Of a stretch of DNA of 64,000 bases, positions 55,636 to 63,277 are shown in pieces; position 1 is the stretch's first letter; every line of letters begins with the position of its first letter. Below the pieces are notes generated by a model, which was given only the letters and a program-made list of their open reading frames with translations, made no database searches and was not told the DNA's origin. The translations under genes and the position numbers were made by a program. This DNA comes from Cellvibrio sp. KY-GH-1 (GTDB taxonomy: Bacteria; Pseudomonadota; Gammaproteobacteria; Pseudomonadales; Cellvibrionaceae), in assembly GCF_008806975.1 (NCBI RefSeq), contig NZ_CP031728.1, positions 1,736,001 through 1,800,000 on the forward strand, in the 5' to 3' direction.

Positions 55636-56219
55636 ATGGATGAGAAAGAATGGCTCAGCTACCACAAAGAAAAAACAAAGGATGATCGGGATTTCTTTTC
55701 AAATAAAGGGAAAACCGAAAGAGAACGCTGGGCAGTCCCCGCATTTCTAAAAAATTTATCTGTTGTCTTTAACGAGAGTGAGTTAATTTCACCGGGACAA
55801 ACTAGCAAAACTGATGTTATTTTTAGATCTGCACGTTTTCAAGTCAAAGAAATGTGCAATCCTGGCACCCGCCTAACGGCTTACACCAGAAAAATTTTTA
55901 AAGATGCAGAACAAGCAAGCACTATCGCGGGTTTGAAATTTCCAACTATCGATGAAGACATCCCGCCTGTAGCAAAAATTTACGATTTAGTGGTTGATGA
56001 AGCAAAGAAAAAATCACAAAGCAAGCAATATATTTATATTAAAATGAAATTGACTTAATTTTTTACGTCACAAGAACACGGGCGCCACTAATTAAACCCG
56101 ACGAAATTCTACAGAAAGACTTTTCCGATTTAGGATGGAGATCAGTGTGCTGTCTGAGTGGGAATCAGGCGATTGTACTTTTCCACACACCAGAATCGCC
56201 TATTTGTCTAAACAAGTAA
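55636..56219 (+). pseudogene. DUF1780-like putative endonuclease, frameshifted
   Basis: Residues 1-138 (MDEKEWLSYHKEKTKDDR, RERWAVPAFLKNLSV, SPGQTSKTDVIFRSARFQVKEM) resemble the DUF1780 nuclease-like family but stop at 56058. Shifting to the -1 frame at about 56049 continues the protein as IDLIFYVTRTRAPLIKPDE, a stretch around LGWRSVCCLSG, and an end at a TAA at 56217-56219. This restores the usual length of about 190 residues. The shift lies in an A-rich run (AAAATGAAAT). It is either a disabling mutation, a sequencing error or, less likely, recoding. The function of the family is uncertain. Confidence 0.68.
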
Positions 56220-56300
56220 CTATTCAACCTACTAGACAGCTTGCCATGGAAAAATACTCTACCTTAAAAAACTAACTAATCTATTGCTGTCGTTAAAAAA

Positions 56301-57092
56301 TCAATCCGGCATTTCCACCTTCATCAATTCCTCTAGGTTTAATTCAAACAAATCCACAAAGCGGGACTCACCAATTTTTTCCAGCTCACGCTGCCATTGC
56401 TTATCTTTATGCAAATTGATAATGACTTGATTAAGCTGAGGCAGCACATAGGAATAGGACGTACTTACCAATACAAAGCGTTGGAAATTATCGATGGCGG
56501 GTTCAATAAACCCCAGGTCATTTTTTAATGCCTGAGTGTGTTCGGTAAACAGATTACTTTTTTCTAATTGAATAAAATCTACTTGTTTTGACTTCAGCAG
56601 TTGAACGCAAGCGTCTTGCGAACTCTGCTCGATAACTTTCACACGACTATCAGCAAAATAAGGCTCCAATGCTAAATAGCGATGCCCTGCGACCGTACAG
56701 AATGACTTATGAATTATTGCCGAGGGAAAATTGCCAACCAAGGGTTGCTGTTGGTTATACACCAATACATCAGCATCCCAGAGCAGTGGCTCGCTGACTT
56801 TTATATCCGGTGAATGCCCGAACCATTTGGGATTTGACCATAAAATAGCGCCCTGGCGCCCTTGTGCGCGCAAACTGTTTAACTCCGCCCGACTTAACAA
56901 TACAAGTTGCCAGTGATAGCTGGTATGACGGTTAAGATATTCGACAAACAGCTCGCTTAAATCGGTCTGGTGATCATTTACGAAGGGAGAAAATTGATGG
57001 TACACGTAAACTGGAATTGCCGACTTCTTTGCAGTGGTGCAACCTGAGACACACAGGAAAATAATTGATAGCCAGCAGAGGACACAGCGCAT
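56301..57092 (-). CDS. Solute-binding-protein-like lipoprotein (SBP_bac_3 type)
   Basis: The 263 residues have a lipoprotein signal (MRCVLCWLSIIFLCVSGC, Cys18). A periplasmic binding fold follows (IPVYVYHQFSPF; DVLVYNQQQPL; ACVQLLKSKQVDFIQLEKSN; FVLVSTSYSYVLPQLNQVIINLH). The C-terminal tail FELNLEELMKVEMPD looks like the LxLExLMxV stretch found after the signal peptide of TonB-dependent receptors, including both receptors in this window. No permease or kinase is adjacent, so it is probably a sensing protein or an orphan. Confidence 0.75.
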   Translation of the reverse strand: MRCVLCWLSIIFLCVSGCTTAKKSAIPVYVYHQFSPFVNDHQTDLSELFVEYLNRHTSYHWQLVLLSRAELNSLRAQGRQGAILWSNPKWFGHSPDIKVSEPLLWDADVLVYNQQQPLVGNFPSAIIHKSFCTVAGHRYLALEPYFADSRVKVIEQSSQDACVQLLKSKQVDFIQLEKSNLFTEHTQALKNDLGFIEPAIDNFQRFVLVSTSYSYVLPQLNQVIINLHKDKQWQRELEKIGESRFVDLFELNLEELMKVEMPD

Positions 57093-57174
57093 AGATTTTT
57101 CTACTCAACAACCACAACATAATCAATCCAATAGTTATATATAACCGGAATCCTATTGAACAGTTCGATGTGTT

Positions 57175-57312
57175 CAAGAATAGCGCAAAAGCAATGAGGA
57201 ACTATTAAAAATCCTGCTTCCAATCACGCAAGCAGGATTTTTATGCACTCTGTTTCTAATACGAAAAAAATTAGACACTTTTGGGGATGTTTGCAAAGGC
57301 GCGGATACTAGG
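57175..57312. repeat. Direct repeat, left copy (3' flank of the old yellow enzyme gene)
   Basis: 138 bases that match 58964-59101 at a constant offset of 1789 with only three differences seen by eye. It spans a hairpin terminator (57207-57242) and runs up to the stop codon of the decayed oxidoreductase copy. Similarity beyond it continues into the coding part at a clearly lower level. Confidence 0.9.
57207..57242. terminator. Hairpin terminator, left repeat copy
   Basis: AAAAATCCTGCT and AGCAGGATTTTT form a perfect 12-bp stem with a 12-base loop; works on either strand. Confidence 0.75.
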
Positions 57313-57497
57313 CAGACCTATAACGCTCCAACCAATGCGCATAGGGTGCAGGCAACACCCCAAGAGGGTTTGTCAACGCCGAGGCGCATGCCGCCAGATA
57401 TGGCCAATGTGGATTGGCAAGGTGTGGGTGGCCAGCCACATCCAGTGTTTGTTGGGGCCGCTTGATCGGCTATTTCCGGCATACTTAAACCTCATGC
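57308..57497 (-). pseudogene. Decayed 3' fragment of an old yellow enzyme gene
   Basis: On the minus strand, fragments such as GLSMPEIADQAA, LGVDKPSWG and APYAHWLERYRSA-stop align with the C-terminus of the intact gene at 59097-60194 (GFSTPELAEQAV, LGVEKPSWV, APYAHWLERYKSA). Frame changes and an upstream nonsense codon separate them. Only about 60 codons are left, and nothing of the rest of the gene is present. Confidence 0.75.
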
Positions 57498-57630
57498 TAT
57501 CTGAAAGATCTTTATACGCCAGCCATCCAGTAAATATGTGAGCAAATTATCTTAATCAGGATTTTGTATTTGTAGTACAAAGTGAAACCCAGTATAAACC
57601 TCACCGTTCATAAATTATGGAGGATTAATT

Positions 57631-58122
57631 TTGATCAATATCAATCAACAAGGCTTGTTGTATTCAGTATTATTTTTGCTTTGTGGCTGCTTGAACACCC
57701 CTATTGCCGCAAGTGAAGTAAATCACCCAGCAAAAGACACCCACACCCAACGCTGCAAAGTACCCACAGATGCATTTAATCAATTGCCGTCAAATGTTTT
57801 GGATGGAACCAATGTTATTGCAATAAATAAATTCCAACCTGCAAATATTTCAGGCACTAATTTTAAAACCGAAACAGGTGGCGCAAGCATAACAATCAAT
57901 ATGCGAACCTTAAATGGTACGCACAGAATTGAGCGCAATTATAGCGAGCCTGGCACAGAAAAAATATCCACTTCTTTCAGCCAACTCTGCATAAATGATA
58001 GCTATTTATATGGCGAAAACGTTCGAGGAATATTTACTGAAAAAGGCATTCTATGGCTTGAACTGAAATCTGAAATAGAATTTATTCCATCGGAATTGTG
58101 GATTTATTTAGAAAGAAATTAA
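57631..58122 (+). CDS. Small secreted lipoprotein-like protein of unknown function
   Basis: 163 residues from a TTG with GGAGG eight bases ahead. The N-terminus (LLYSVLFLLCGCLNTPIAAS) has a lipobox-like LLCGC and could be lipidated at Cys20, or cleaved after AAS. The mature part is rich in Asn/Thr and predicted strands (GASITINMRTLNGTHRIERNY, GILWLELKSEIEFIP). No family was recognised. It lies 16 bases before a peptidoglycan-hydrolase gene inside the repeat-bounded segment, so a periplasmic inhibitor of that hydrolase is possible. Confidence 0.65.
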   Translation: MININQQGLLYSVLFLLCGCLNTPIAASEVNHPAKDTHTQRCKVPTDAFNQLPSNVLDGTNVIAINKFQPANISGTNFKTETGGASITINMRTLNGTHRIERNYSEPGTEKISTSFSQLCINDSYLYGENVRGIFTEKGILWLELKSEIEFIPSELWIYLERN

Positions 58123-58138
58123 AAGAGGGAATTTTTGT

Positions 58139-58951
58139 ATGTCACAAATAATACTACGCAAAGGCTCTATAGGTGACTCTGTAGAGCAACTCCAAAAACT
58201 ACTCAATGCACACAATAAAAAATCATTCTTAAAGGTTGATAGAGATTTTGGAGCAGCCACACTAGAAGCTGTTAAAAGATTTCAGCAAAACAATGGGCTG
58301 ACGGCAGATGGTGTAGTCGGACCTAAAACGTGGCGAGCACTATCACCGGGAGCACCGCTCGGCAAGACAACATCACCAGCCAATACAACTTTGACTACAG
58401 CATCTTCACCGCATGGTTTACTCGCCGATATTGCAGCCAAGTACATTGGGGTAAAAGAGACAGGAGTTAACAAGGCAGGCACCAGCAAGGCACTACAGGC
58501 CATATTCAAATCTGATTCCGTAACGGTGAATGGAGTTACTGATGGCTACCCTTGGTGTGCAGCATTTGTCTCATTTTGCGTACAAAAGCTCCTAAACTAT
58601 TCTCCGTTTTTCCCAACAGTCATCCCTCCCCGGGAGGCCTCTGTAAGTCGCTTTTTGCACATCTGGGCGAAAAACAATGACTGTATAATTTTCCCAAGAA
58701 GTTCAACACTTTTTACTCCCCAAAAAGGAGATATTGTAGTTTTTACCTTCTCGCACATAGGAATTGTAGAAAGTGTTAATGGCAGGATGATTACCACTAT
58801 TGAAGGCAATACTAATGATGCAGGAAGCAGAGAAGGCTCAGTTGTATCCAGAAAAGTTCGCCTCGACTCGATTATCAAGTCTTACATCCGACTCCCCATT
58901 AGCATATCGACTAGCACTTCTCGCATTGAAGAAATATCTCGAACCTGTTGA
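58139..58951 (+). CDS. Peptidoglycan-binding plus CHAP-type cell-wall hydrolase
   Basis: The 270 residues have an N-terminal PG_binding_1 domain (about 6-68; LRKGSIGDSVEQLQKLL, DFGAATLEAVKRFQQNNGLTADGVVGPKTWRAL). A Thr/Ser linker leads to a CHAP/NlpC-like catalytic domain (about 100-260; YPWCAAFVSFCVQ with the catalytic Cys, GDIVVFTFSHIGIVESV with the His, TIEGNTND). There is no signal peptide, so it must leave the cell by lysis or a specialised route, as phage endolysins and type VI effectors do. Its partner upstream is a secreted small protein. Confidence 0.82.
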   Translation: MSQIILRKGSIGDSVEQLQKLLNAHNKKSFLKVDRDFGAATLEAVKRFQQNNGLTADGVVGPKTWRALSPGAPLGKTTSPANTTLTTASSPHGLLADIAAKYIGVKETGVNKAGTSKALQAIFKSDSVTVNGVTDGYPWCAAFVSFCVQKLLNYSPFFPTVIPPREASVSRFLHIWAKNNDCIIFPRSSTLFTPQKGDIVVFTFSHIGIVESVNGRMITTIEGNTNDAGSREGSVVSRKVRLDSIIKSYIRLPISISTSTSRIEEISRTC

Positions 58952-58963
58952 GCAGAATGAGTA

Positions 58964-59101
58964 CAAGAATAGCGCAAAAGCAATGAGGAACTATTAAAAA
59001 TCCTGCTTCCAATCACGCAAACAGGATTTTTATGCACTCAGTTTCTAATACGAAAAAAATTAGACACTTTTGGGGATGTTTGCAAAGGCGCGGAAACTAG
59101 G
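58964..59101. repeat. Direct repeat, right copy (3' flank of the old yellow enzyme gene)
   Basis: Matches 57175-57312 in the same orientation. It includes a terminator (58996-59031, one stem mismatch relative to the left copy) and the stop codon of the intact oxidoreductase gene at 59097. It starts 13 bases after the hydrolase stop. Confidence 0.9.
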
Positions 59102-60194
59102 CAGATTTATAACGCTCCAACCAATGCGCATAAGGCGCAGGCAAAACCCAGGAAGGTTTTTCAACACCGAGTGCACGCGCGGCCAGGTAAGGCCAATGCG
59201 GGTTAGCGAGATGCGGTCGGCCAATCATAACTACGTCCAATTGTTTATTCGCGACTGCTTGCTCAGCTAATTCCGGCGTACTGAAACCCCATGCCGATGC
59301 GACAGGCAAATCTGCAGAGTTGCGAACTTTTTCAGCGATAGGCGCAAGAAATGCAGGGGCCCATGGAATATTCGCAGTTGGTGTGGAGAAACCTACACTC
59401 ACACTCAACATATCCAAACCCTGCTTGCGCATTTGTTTGGTCAGTTCAATGGATTCTGCCAAGGTTTCTTCATCGCGGCCATCATATTCAATAACGCCGA
59501 ATCGCGCCGTCAGCGGCAAATTTTCCGGCCAAACCGCGCGCACCGCGGCCAGTGTTTCCAGTATAAAACGGCTGCGATTTTCAAAACTGCCACCGTATTC
59601 ATCGGTGCGTTGATTCGCATGCACCGAGAAAAAACTTTGCGCGAGATAACCGTGGGCAAAATGCAATTCCAACCATTCAAAACCAGCATCCAACGCGCGT
59701 TGTGCCGCCGCCGCAAAGTCAGCCCGAACACGGTTAATATCTTCAACAGTCATCTCACGCGGTAACTTATCCAGATCACCACCAAAAGCAATTGGCGAGG
59801 GAGAAATCGTTTCCCAACTGCGCGGATCATTGGGGGGAATGTGGTCATCCCCTTCCCATGGACGATTGGCGCTGGCTTTGCGGCCAGCATGGGCAATTTG
59901 AATACCGGGAACAGCGCCCGCTTTCTTGATCGCACTGGCGATTTGTGCCAAGCCGGCGGCTTGCTCGTCATTCCACAACCCAAGGCAGCCGGGAGAAATA
60001 CGACCTTCCGGGGATACGGCGGTCGCTTCGACAATCACCAAACCTGCACCGCCACGCGCAATGCTGCTGTAATGCGCGAGATGCCAGTCATTGCTAATAC
60101 CATCGGTAGCCATGTACTGGCACATAGGGGGTACGGCGATGCGGTTACGCAATTCAATATCTTTAAGCTTGAAACGGGTAAAGAGCGCGGACAT
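59097..60194 (-). CDS. NADH:flavin oxidoreductase, old yellow enzyme family (YqjM/XenA-like)
   Basis: The 365 residues start at ATG 60194 (MSALFTRFKLKD) after CTGGAGAC; a longer in-frame start at 60227 is unlikely. Landmarks are LRNRIAVPPMCQYMATDG (with the Cys of the YqjM/XenA class), HAGRKAS, LHFAHGYLAQSF with the His/His substrate pair, NQRTDEYGGSFENRSRFILE and MIGRPHLANPHWPY. It uses FMN to reduce activated C=C bonds or xenobiotics. It is followed by a terminator repeated at 57207. Confidence 0.92.
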   Translation of the reverse strand: MSALFTRFKLKDIELRNRIAVPPMCQYMATDGISNDWHLAHYSSIARGGAGLVIVEATAVSPEGRISPGCLGLWNDEQAAGLAQIASAIKKAGAVPGIQIAHAGRKASANRPWEGDDHIPPNDPRSWETISPSPIAFGGDLDKLPREMTVEDINRVRADFAAAAQRALDAGFEWLELHFAHGYLAQSFFSVHANQRTDEYGGSFENRSRFILETLAAVRAVWPENLPLTARFGVIEYDGRDEETLAESIELTKQMRKQGLDMLSVSVGFSTPTANIPWAPAFLAPIAEKVRNSADLPVASAWGFSTPELAEQAVANKQLDVVMIGRPHLANPHWPYLAARALGVEKPSWVLPAPYAHWLERYKSA

Positions 60195-60338
60195 ATAGGT
60201 CTCCAGAGAAAGCAGTTGCTGCTGCAAGGTGTTGATGTGTGCAGAGTAACCGCCCCTCAGGTATATAAAAAATCCTATTTTCTTATGATTGTCATCAGAA
60301 ATTTTTATATCTGGGCAAATTCGCCACTACCAAAGCGG

Positions 60339-61238
60339 CTAATTGGTAACAAATAACTCAAACAACAGCTCGCGCACCCAGCGTTGCGCCGGGTCTTTGT
60401 GGGTTCGCTCGTGCCACGCGGCGACCAATGCAAACCCTTCAACCGGAAGCGGCGTGTCTTGCATAACCAAGCCTTCAAGGTGCTCAACGAGTCGCTTGGG
60501 AACAACGGATATAAGTTCACTCGCACGCACTATATTCGTCATCACCAGAAAAGATTTTACCGAGAGTACCACTTGCCTTTCGCGCCCGATTTTCACCAAG
60601 GCCTCATCCGTTGCGCCACTGAAACAGCCACCGTTATAAGAAAAAAGTGCATGCTCCAGCTTGCAGAATTCATCGAGCGACAACGGCGTTTTCGCAGCGG
60701 GATGTTCCGCGCGCATTACGCACACATATTCTTCGTCGAACAAACGGCGGGCATGTAAATCGGGCGGACAATTTGCGGGGCTTAGTAGCACGAACTGAAT
60801 ATCACCACGCTCCAATTGCGCATGCAGATTTTCATTTTCAATGGGCAATAAAGCCACACGAATACGTGGCGCGCGCTTTTTTAATTCCAATACAAATGGG
60901 ACAGCAACGGCTTGCAAGGCGTAATCAGTCGCAGCGATTGATAAGGTCATTTCCGCTGTTGCAGGGTCGAACTCCACCGGCGTAAGCAATACTGCAATTT
61001 CCGCCAACACTTGCTTAACCGGACCCGCTAATTCCAACGCACGTTGCGTGGGGACAACACCGCGCTGAGAACGCACAAACAGCGGATCATTAAAACTTTC
61101 ACGCAAGCGCGTCAGCATACCGCTCATTGCCGGCTGGGTAAGCGACAGGCGTTCTGCAGCACGCGTGACATTGCGCTCATCCAGTAGCGCATCCAAGGCT
61201 TTTAATAAATTTAAATCAATATTTTTAATGTCACGCAT
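60339..61238 (-). CDS. LysR-family transcriptional regulator
   Basis: The 299 residues have a winged-helix N-terminus (IDLNLLKALDALLDERNVTRAAERLSLTQPAMSGMLTRLRE; DPLFVRSQRGVVPT), typical of the NodD/LinR-like subgroup, and an effector-binding domain. It lies upstream of and on the same strand as the oxidoreductase gene (145-base gap), so it may control it or itself. ATG 61238 is preferred over TTG 61253. Confidence 0.88.
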   Translation of the reverse strand: MRDIKNIDLNLLKALDALLDERNVTRAAERLSLTQPAMSGMLTRLRESFNDPLFVRSQRGVVPTQRALELAGPVKQVLAEIAVLLTPVEFDPATAEMTLSIAATDYALQAVAVPFVLELKKRAPRIRVALLPIENENLHAQLERGDIQFVLLSPANCPPDLHARRLFDEEYVCVMRAEHPAAKTPLSLDEFCKLEHALFSYNGGCFSGATDEALVKIGRERQVVLSVKSFLVMTNIVRASELISVVPKRLVEHLEGLVMQDTPLPVEGFALVAAWHERTHKDPAQRWVRELLFELFVTN

Positions 61239-61375
61239 CGCAGCAGGACTCAATTAACCGATATTTCGACCAGTATGCAGCGCCCCGTCAGCAACTTCTA
61301 ATGTTATTGGATAATTTTTGCATTTCTCTTTACCAAAACATGAAAAATTTGTCAGCTTCCGTGCAGCTATACGCT

Positions 61376-62260
61376 TTATTCCGCCGACTCGATAGCGACC
61401 AATTCCTTAAACGCTGCTGCCAATCGTTGGTAAACAGGTCCGGGACATTGCGGCATTGCACGGCCATCTGCATAGCCTACAGGAATTAACTCTGCCCCTG
61501 TGCCCGTTAGGAAACATTCATCGGCGGTGAATAAATCGTAGGGGGCGAGTGGAATTTCGCGCGCTTTTATTCCCAGTTTTTCCGCCAATTCCAAAACCGC
61601 CTGGCGAGTGATTCCATCTAACGCGCCTTCTATTACCGGGGGCGTAAACAGCTCTCCTTTTTTCACGATAAAAATATTATCTGCACTACCCTCGGCAATT
61701 CGGCCCCCACTGTTTAACAAAATCGCTTCGTCTGCGCCGGCGTGAGTCGCTTCCATACGCGCGAGAATATGGTTGAGATAATTTAAACTTTTGATGCGTG
61801 GATCAAGGCCATCAGCGCCTAACCGCCGAGTCGCCGCAATAATTACTTTTGCACCTTCGGTTCTTACGCGCTCACTCACCATGTGCAATGCATCAGCAAT
61901 AATAAATACTTGCGGGGATTTACAGCGCGATGGATCTATTCCGAGCGGCCCAACGCCGCGTGTCACTACTAAACGTATATAACCGTTAGCCGATGGCGCT
62001 GCAGCGATTACATCCAACACAGCTTGTGTGAGCGCTTCCGTGGTGTAAGGAATCTCCAGCGCAATAGCGCGCGCGGAAAGTCGCAGGCGTTCAAGATGTG
62101 CCAGTAAACGAAATGCTTTCCCGTGATAAAAACGAATCCCTTCGAACACACCATCGCCGTACAAAAGCCCGTGATCAAATACCGATACCATGGCTTGGGC
62201 GGGAGCAACCAACTTGCCATTTAACCAACTGATTGGCTCAGCCTTATTTAAATCAACCAT
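61376..62260 (-). CDS. ilvE: Class IV (branched-chain type) aminotransferase
   Basis: The 294 residues include VFDHGLLYGDGVFEGIRFYHGKAFRL, the PLP lysine in IKSLNYLNHILARMEA, DEAILLN, GRIAEGSADNIFIV and DECFLTGTGAELIPV. This matches IlvE, which exchanges the amino group between glutamate and Val/Ile/Leu keto acids; D-amino-acid and aminodeoxychorismate lyase relatives cannot be fully excluded. ATG 62260 has AAGGTG ahead and overlaps the end of the phzF-like gene by eight bases. Confidence 0.83.
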   Translation of the reverse strand: MVDLNKAEPISWLNGKLVAPAQAMVSVFDHGLLYGDGVFEGIRFYHGKAFRLLAHLERLRLSARAIALEIPYTTEALTQAVLDVIAAAPSANGYIRLVVTRGVGPLGIDPSRCKSPQVFIIADALHMVSERVRTEGAKVIIAATRRLGADGLDPRIKSLNYLNHILARMEATHAGADEAILLNSGGRIAEGSADNIFIVKKGELFTPPVIEGALDGITRQAVLELAEKLGIKAREIPLAPYDLFTADECFLTGTGAELIPVGYADGRAMPQCPGPVYQRLAAAFKELVAIESAE

Positions 62261-63048
62261 AAAATTCACCTTTAAGCATAGTTTTTGCCTTGCCACTCAG
62301 CAGCACGCGATCGCCTTGCAATTCCAGTGTTAGCAAACCACCGCGCAGCGAGGCCTGACGGGCGCACAATAATTTTTTGCCCAGCCGATACCCCCAATAA
62401 ACGGCGAGCAAGCAGTGCGCGGAACCCGTCACCGAGTCCTCTGCAATACCGACTTTGGGTGCAAAAAAGCGCGAGACCATATCCAGCCCGGAATTGATAT
62501 CGCCCGGCGCCGTTACGATCAAACCACGCTCAGTAATTGAATTAATCAGCTCGAGATCCGGGACAAAACTTTCAACGGCCGCCGCATTTTCCAACACCAA
62601 CAATAAATCATCCCGACCGCGACCAAACCACACCGGCGGCTTACTCAGGAACTGCAGTAACGCCCCAGGAATTTCGCGGGTTTTAGGTTGATCACTGGGA
62701 AAATCCAGTTGAATTTCATCGCCCTTGCGGATTGCGCTTAGCAAACCACTGCGCGTGTGAAAGTGGATGACAGACTGTAATTCGCCCCGCCTCACGCCAG
62801 AGTGTATGGGCCGCCGCCAGGGTCGCGTGACCACAGAGATCGACCTCTACTTGCGGGGTAAACCAACGCAAACTGTAGCTGCCGTCTACTTTCGGGCAGA
62901 CAAAGGCCGTTTCTGCCTGATTCATTTCCATGGCCACTTGTTGCATCCATTTAGCAGGCTGTTCTTCTGGCAAAAGGCAGACGCCGGCCGGATTGCCACT
63001 AAAGGGCTGGTCGACAAAGGCATCCACTAAATACAGGGGAAAAGGCAT
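62253..63048 (-). pseudogene. PhzF-family isomerase, frameshifted
   Basis: The N-terminal part (YLVDAFVDQPFSGNPAGVCLLPEEQPA, AETAFVCP, RWFTPQVEVDLCGHATLAAAHTL) runs from 63048. The C-terminal part (VIHFHTRSGLLSAI, GLIVTAPGD, GIAEDSVTGSAHCLLAVYWGYRLGK, LSGKAKTMLKGEFYG) is in another frame. The two join at a run of four C's on the plus strand (62785-62788); removing one base yields REAGELQSVIHF, the expected PhzF continuation. The gene is otherwise full length (about 264 residues). It could be a real null allele or a base-calling error. Confidence 0.85.
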
Positions 63049-63277
63049 AGTCCCTCCTATTGAGTAAATAAACGTGCGCTATGGTTAGCTCTGGGAAAGG
63101 CAGTGTATTTTGCAAACTTGAGTCATTACAGTTTCACTTTTTTTAAATTGATACGTTACAGATTTGATATATACGTAATCTGTACCTATTACTTTCGGTG
63201 AAAACTGTACCTAATCGCTTTGGCTAAGGATTGGTTATCTGGCAAACAAGAAGGAAAATACCGCGAAAGAAGGGAGT
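63049..63277. other. Intergenic remnant with CTGTACCTA repeats
   Basis: Contains two direct copies of CTGTACCTA (63180-63188 and 63205-63213) followed on the plus strand by a short open stretch ending in TAA near 63284 (LAKDWLSGKQEGKYRERRESI). It looks like a piece of an old mobile element or a gene tail, but no family was recognised. No ribosome binding site or full gene is present. Confidence 0.35.
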
